Part shown: one piece after another, positions 11,887 through 13,718 of the stretch | How positions within the stretch are numbered: the stretch's first letter is position 1 | How the letters are laid out: the number at the start of each line of letters is the position of its first letter | Assembly: GCA_002327445.1 (NCBI GenBank) | Contig: DCWA01000043.1 | Location: forward strand, 1 to 13,718 | Direction of reading: 5' to 3' | DNA from: Desulfobacteraceae bacterium UBA2174 | GTDB taxonomy: Bacteria > Desulfobacterota > Desulfobacteria > Desulfobacterales > UBA2174 | Length of the DNA stretch: 13,718 nucleotides | The notes under the pieces: model-generated | Database searches by the model: none | The model's input: the letters and a program-made list of their open reading frames with translations, nothing else | What the model was told of the DNA's origin: nothing | Program-made: the position numbers and the translations under genes

Positions 11887-12309
11887 TCAAACGACTTCGA
11901 TTCCCATGCTCCGAGCCGTGCCCTCGATGATCAGCCGGGCTCCTTCCAGATCGTTGGCGTTCAGGTCGGGCATCTTCAGCCGGGCAATCTCCTCCACCTG
12001 GAAGCGCGTCACCTTGCCGACCCGGTCACGCTTGGGATCGGCGGCCCCCTTGGCGATCTTGGCCGCTTTCTTGAGCAGCACCGAGGCCGGCGGGGTCTTG
12101 GTGACGAACGTAAACGTCCGGTCCTGATACACAGTGATCACCACCGGAATGATCATTCCCTCTTCGCCGGCGGTGCGGACATTGAACGCCTTGCAAAAAT
12201 CCATGATGTTGACGCCGTGCTGGCCCAAGGCAGGACCAATCGGCGGCGACGGGGTGGCTTTTCCCGCCTGAACCTGAAGCTTGACCTGGGCCATTACCTT
12301 TTTTGCCAT
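11887..12309 (-). CDS. rplK: 50S ribosomal protein L11
   Basis: L11 binds the GTPase-associated region of 23S rRNA at the stalk base; it takes part in factor function and in triggering RelA, and it is near the thiostrepton site. The 140-residue protein has the normal length, with the conserved proline-rich SPPIGPALGQHGVNIMDFCK at about 21-40 in the N-terminal domain and the RNA-binding C-terminal domain from about residue 75 (TPPASVLLKKAAK). The ATG at 12309 has AAGGAG 9 nt upstream; an ATG a few bases earlier is out of frame. The gap to nusG is only 27 nt, which leaves little room for the leader where L1 regulates this operon in E. coli. Confidence 0.99.
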   Translation of the reverse strand: MAKKVMAQVKLQVQAGKATPSPPIGPALGQHGVNIMDFCKAFNVRTAGEEGMIIPVVITVYQDRTFTFVTKTPPASVLLKKAAKIAKGAADPKRDRVGKVTRFQVEEIARLKMPDLNANDLEGARLIIEGTARSMGIEVV

Positions 12310-12336
12310 CTTTCATTGCTCCTTGAGACTTCGAGA

Positions 12337-12867
12337 TTACAGCTTCGTCACCTGAACGAACTCGAGTTCCACCGGCGTACTGCGCCCGAAAATGCTCACC
12401 AGGACACGGATCTTGCCCTTTTCCGCCATGACTTCATCCACCGTTCCGTGAAAATTGGCAAAGGGCCCGTCGATCACGCGGATTTCATCACCCGGCTCGA
12501 ACTGGTACTTGGGCTTCGGTTTATGCTTGCCGGCCTCCATGCGGTTGAGAATCCGGTCTGCCTCCTCGTCCGTCAGAGGCGAGGGTTGATCCCGACCGCC
12601 GAGAAATCCGGTGACCTTTGCCGTGCTGTTGACGATGTGCCAGGTTTCGTCCGTCAACTCCATGCGCACCAGGATGTATCCGGGATAAAACTTGCGCGAC
12701 GACTCCCGACGCTTGCCTTTGACCAGCTCCACCACTTGCTCGGTGGGCACCAGGACCTCACCGAACTGATCGCGGTAGGGGCTGGCGGAGATCTTCTCCT
12801 CGAGGGCCGCCTTCACCTTGCCTTCGAATCCCGAATACACATGGACGATGTACCACTTGAGCGCCAC
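12337..12867 (-). CDS. nusG: Transcription termination/antitermination factor NusG
   Basis: NusG binds the clamp of RNA polymerase to aid processive elongation, and through its KOW domain contacts Rho or ribosomal protein S10. The protein has 176 residues: an NGN domain (about 1-110) starting MALKWYIVHVYSGFEGKVK, with the conserved FYPGYILVRMELTDETW at 60-76, a linker, and a KOW domain (about 122-176) with FEPGDEIRVIDGPFANFHG. The start is GTG at 12867, with AGGAGG 8 nt upstream. It begins 18 nt after the secE stop, the usual secE-nusG pairing, and is followed by rplK after 27 nt. Nothing unusual in the protein. Confidence 0.99.
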   Translation of the reverse strand: MALKWYIVHVYSGFEGKVKAALEEKISASPYRDQFGEVLVPTEQVVELVKGKRRESSRKFYPGYILVRMELTDETWHIVNSTAKVTGFLGGRDQPSPLTDEEADRILNRMEAGKHKPKPKYQFEPGDEIRVIDGPFANFHGTVDEVMAEKGKIRVLVSIFGRSTPVELEFVQVTKL

Positions 12868-12885
12868 GCTATCGCCTCCTCGTCC

Positions 12886-13299
12886 TCATCCTTGTTGCAA
12901 GACGACGCGGATCAGACTGGACAGGCCGACATCCACCACTCCCAGAAACAGCGAAATCACCAGCACCAGAACGATCACCACCGCGGTCGAACCGATGGTC
13001 TGCTTGCGCGAAGGCCAAGTCACCTTCTTCAGCTCGACCTTCACTTCCCGCAGAAACTGCACGCCTCTGTCAATCCATTGCCGGACCTTTCCCGGCGGTT
13101 CGCGTTCGGCGACAACGCGGCGGACCGGCGCCGCTGCGATGCGCTTGCGAATCTCTTTTTCCTTTTCCGTCGACGGTCGCTCGGCGGCCTCGGGCGCAAC
13201 CGCATCGCCGGTGGCGATGTCGGCGGTTTTCACTTCACCAGCCTCTGAAGCCGTCTTCCTTTTGACGGGGGTCTGCTTTTTGCGCTGTAGCCGTGCCAT
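12886..13299 (-). CDS. secE: Preprotein translocase subunit SecE, with a long charged N-terminus
   Basis: SecE clamps SecY in the inner-membrane translocon. I chose the ATG at 13299, which has AGGAG 4-5 nt upstream; an in-frame ATG at 13383 lacks such a site. The protein has 137 residues. The C-terminal part is typical: the cytoplasmic amphipathic helix and signature REVKVELKKVTWPSRKQT at 84-101, then one membrane segment at about 104-124. Single-span SecE proteins are commonly about 60-90 residues, so residues 1-70 are an extra tail, rich in lysine, arginine, glutamate and alanine and probably disordered. It does not look like the additional membrane segments of E. coli SecE. The gene sits after tRNA-Trp, as trpT-secE-nusG does in E. 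coli. Confidence 0.96.
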   Translation of the reverse strand: MARLQRKKQTPVKRKTASEAGEVKTADIATGDAVAPEAAERPSTEKEKEIRKRIAAAPVRRVVAEREPPGKVRQWIDRGVQFLREVKVELKKVTWPSRKQTIGSTAVVIVLVLVISLFLGVVDVGLSSLIRVVLQQG

Positions 13300-13313
13300 G
13301 AAACTCCTAAAAC

Positions 13314-13381
13314 GGTGAAAGCCCAAAGCGGCGTCGAATCCGCTGGGCGCCTGCCCATGGCGACGCACTCTGAGCTTCACC
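13314..13381 (-). other. Nested stem between tRNA-Trp and secE, candidate processing or attenuation structure
   Basis: Three stems are nested: GGTGAAGC (13381-13374) with GCTTTCACC (13322-13314, one bulged base); GCGTCG (13366-13361) with CGACGC (13336-13331); and an inner TGGGC/GCCCA hairpin with a 4-nt loop. The 3' side is followed by G and TTTT, running into the secE ribosome binding site. It could end the tRNA precursor, act as a weak attenuator, or control secE translation. Confidence 0.45.
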
Positions 13382-13391
13382 AACGGAAAGT

Positions 13392-13467
13392 TGGCAGGCC
13401 AGGAGGGATTCGAACCCCCAACAGCCGGATTTGGAGTCCGATGCTCTACCGTTAGAGCTACTGGCCT
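13392..13467 (-). tRNA. trpT: tRNA-Trp (anticodon CCA)
   Basis: The 76-nt gene folds into a full cloverleaf. The acceptor stem AGGCCAG pairs perfectly with CTGGCCT, followed by discriminator G and an encoded CCA. The D arm is GCTC/GAGC. The anticodon arm TCGGA/TCCGG (one weak pair) carries the loop CTCCAAA with anticodon CCA. The T arm GGGGG/CCCTC (with one weak pair) holds TTCGAAT. It lies between rpmG and secE, in the same place as trpT of E. coli, and is probably processed out of the operon transcript. The sequence immediately before the mature 5' end repeats the start of the tRNA (separate entry). Confidence 0.97.
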
Positions 13468-13484
13468 GTAGAGCTACTGGCCTG
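13453..13484. repeat. 16-bp perfect tandem repeat at the 5' end of tRNA-Trp
   Basis: The units 13453-13468 and 13469-13484 are identical. In the transcript the unit reads CAGGCCAGTAGCTCTA: one leader base, the whole 5' acceptor strand, the two linker bases and the first D-stem bases. The outer copy lies directly upstream of the true tRNA and offers a second strand able to pair with the 3' acceptor strand. Confidence 0.97.
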
Positions 13485-13522
13485 CATCGCCACACCGCCC
13501 GCCGTCGGTGGCCCGGGAAATG

Positions 13523-13672
13523 CTACTTGGTTTCCCGATGACGGGTATGCCGACGGCAAAAACGGCAATACTTGCTCAGTTCGAGCTTGTCCGGCGTGGT
13601 CCGCTTGTTCTTGGTGGTCGTATAGTTTCTCTGTTTGCACTCGGTGCAAGCCAGGGTTATGATGATTCTCAC
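13523..13672 (-). CDS. rpmG: 50S ribosomal protein L33, zinc-binding form
   Basis: L33 is a small protein of the 50S subunit near the E site. The gene encodes 49 residues and is followed by the tRNA after 55 nt. The start is GTG at 13672, with AAAGGAG 7 nt upstream. The sequence begins MRIIITLACTECKQRNYTTT and ends in CRFCRRHTRHRETK. It keeps four cysteines in two CxxC pairs (C9, C12 and C36, C39), so this is the zinc-containing 'C+' form. It follows the tuf stop codon by 21 nt, giving tuf-rpmG-trpT-secE, a common bacterial order. Confidence 0.96.
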   Translation of the reverse strand: MRIIITLACTECKQRNYTTTKNKRTTPDKLELSKYCRFCRRHTRHRETK

Positions 13673-13693
13673 CCTTCGACTCCTTTGATAACG

Positions 13694-13718
13694 CTACTCG
13701 ATGATTTCACTGACCACG
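13694..13718 (-). CDS. tuf: Elongation factor Tu, 3' end only (runs off the window)
   Basis: Only the last seven codons and the TAG stop are present. They read VVSEIIE, the usual end of EF-Tu. The evidence is short, but the location directly before rpmG, tRNA-Trp and secE is where tufB is found in many bacteria. With the tuf start at the left edge, the genome then carries at least two tuf genes in the same direction. The call rests on this tail and the gene order. Confidence 0.8.

Noticed and set aside
11737..13248. Plus-strand open frame of 503 codons across rplA, rplK, nusG and secE
   Set aside because: It crosses four real genes and their gaps on the other strand, and has no recognisable protein features.
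13300..13383. Upstream start for secE at 13383
   Set aside because: No ribosome binding site there, while the ATG at 13299 has a good one; the region folds as a nested stem.

Overview
The window is a core transcription and translation cluster of a GC-rich bacterium. Every real gene lies on the minus strand, so transcription runs from high to low coordinates. In transcription order: the 3' end of a tuf gene (13718-13694), rpmG, tRNA-Trp(CCA), secE, nusG, rplK, rplA, rplJ, rplL, rpoB, rpoC, rpsL, rpsG, and the 5' end of a second tuf gene (88-1). This joins the 'rif' cluster (secE-nusG-rplKAJL-rpoBC) to the 'str' cluster (rpsL-rpsG-tuf). The protein sequences and the arrangement suggest a Desulfobacterota/deltaproteobacterial lineage. 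That is inference from family resemblance, not a search.

Right part (about 10.3-13.7 kb): EF-Tu tail, zinc-type L33, tRNA-Trp inside the operon, the SecE translocon subunit, the NusG elongation factor, and the L11, L1 and L10 genes. The gap between rplA and rplJ holds a recognisable L10 leader followed by a terminator-like hairpin. The first 16 nt of the tRNA-Trp region are perfectly duplicated in tandem just upstream of the mature 5' end.

Middle (about 1.2-10.3 kb): rplL, then rpoB and rpoC for the beta and beta' subunits of RNA polymerase. rpoB is conventional, with wild-type residues at the main rifampicin positions. rpoC is not: about 99 residues (574-672) are inserted in the pore-domain part of beta', and they read as a parvulin (PpiC/rotamase-type) peptidyl-prolyl isomerase domain with both signature histidines kept. 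This is the most interesting object in the window. A 24-bp in-frame tandem duplication lies further along the same gene.

Left part (1-1.2 kb): rpsL and rpsG followed directly by tuf. fusA, which usually sits between rpsG and tuf, is absent. Two tuf copies in direct orientation therefore bracket this set of essential genes.

I see no mobile elements, CRISPR arrays, rRNA or defence genes. Very long plus-strand open frames opposite rpoC and rpoB are shadows of the GC-rich coding strand. Apart from the L10 leader, the regulatory sites listed were judged by eye from base pairing and are candidates.
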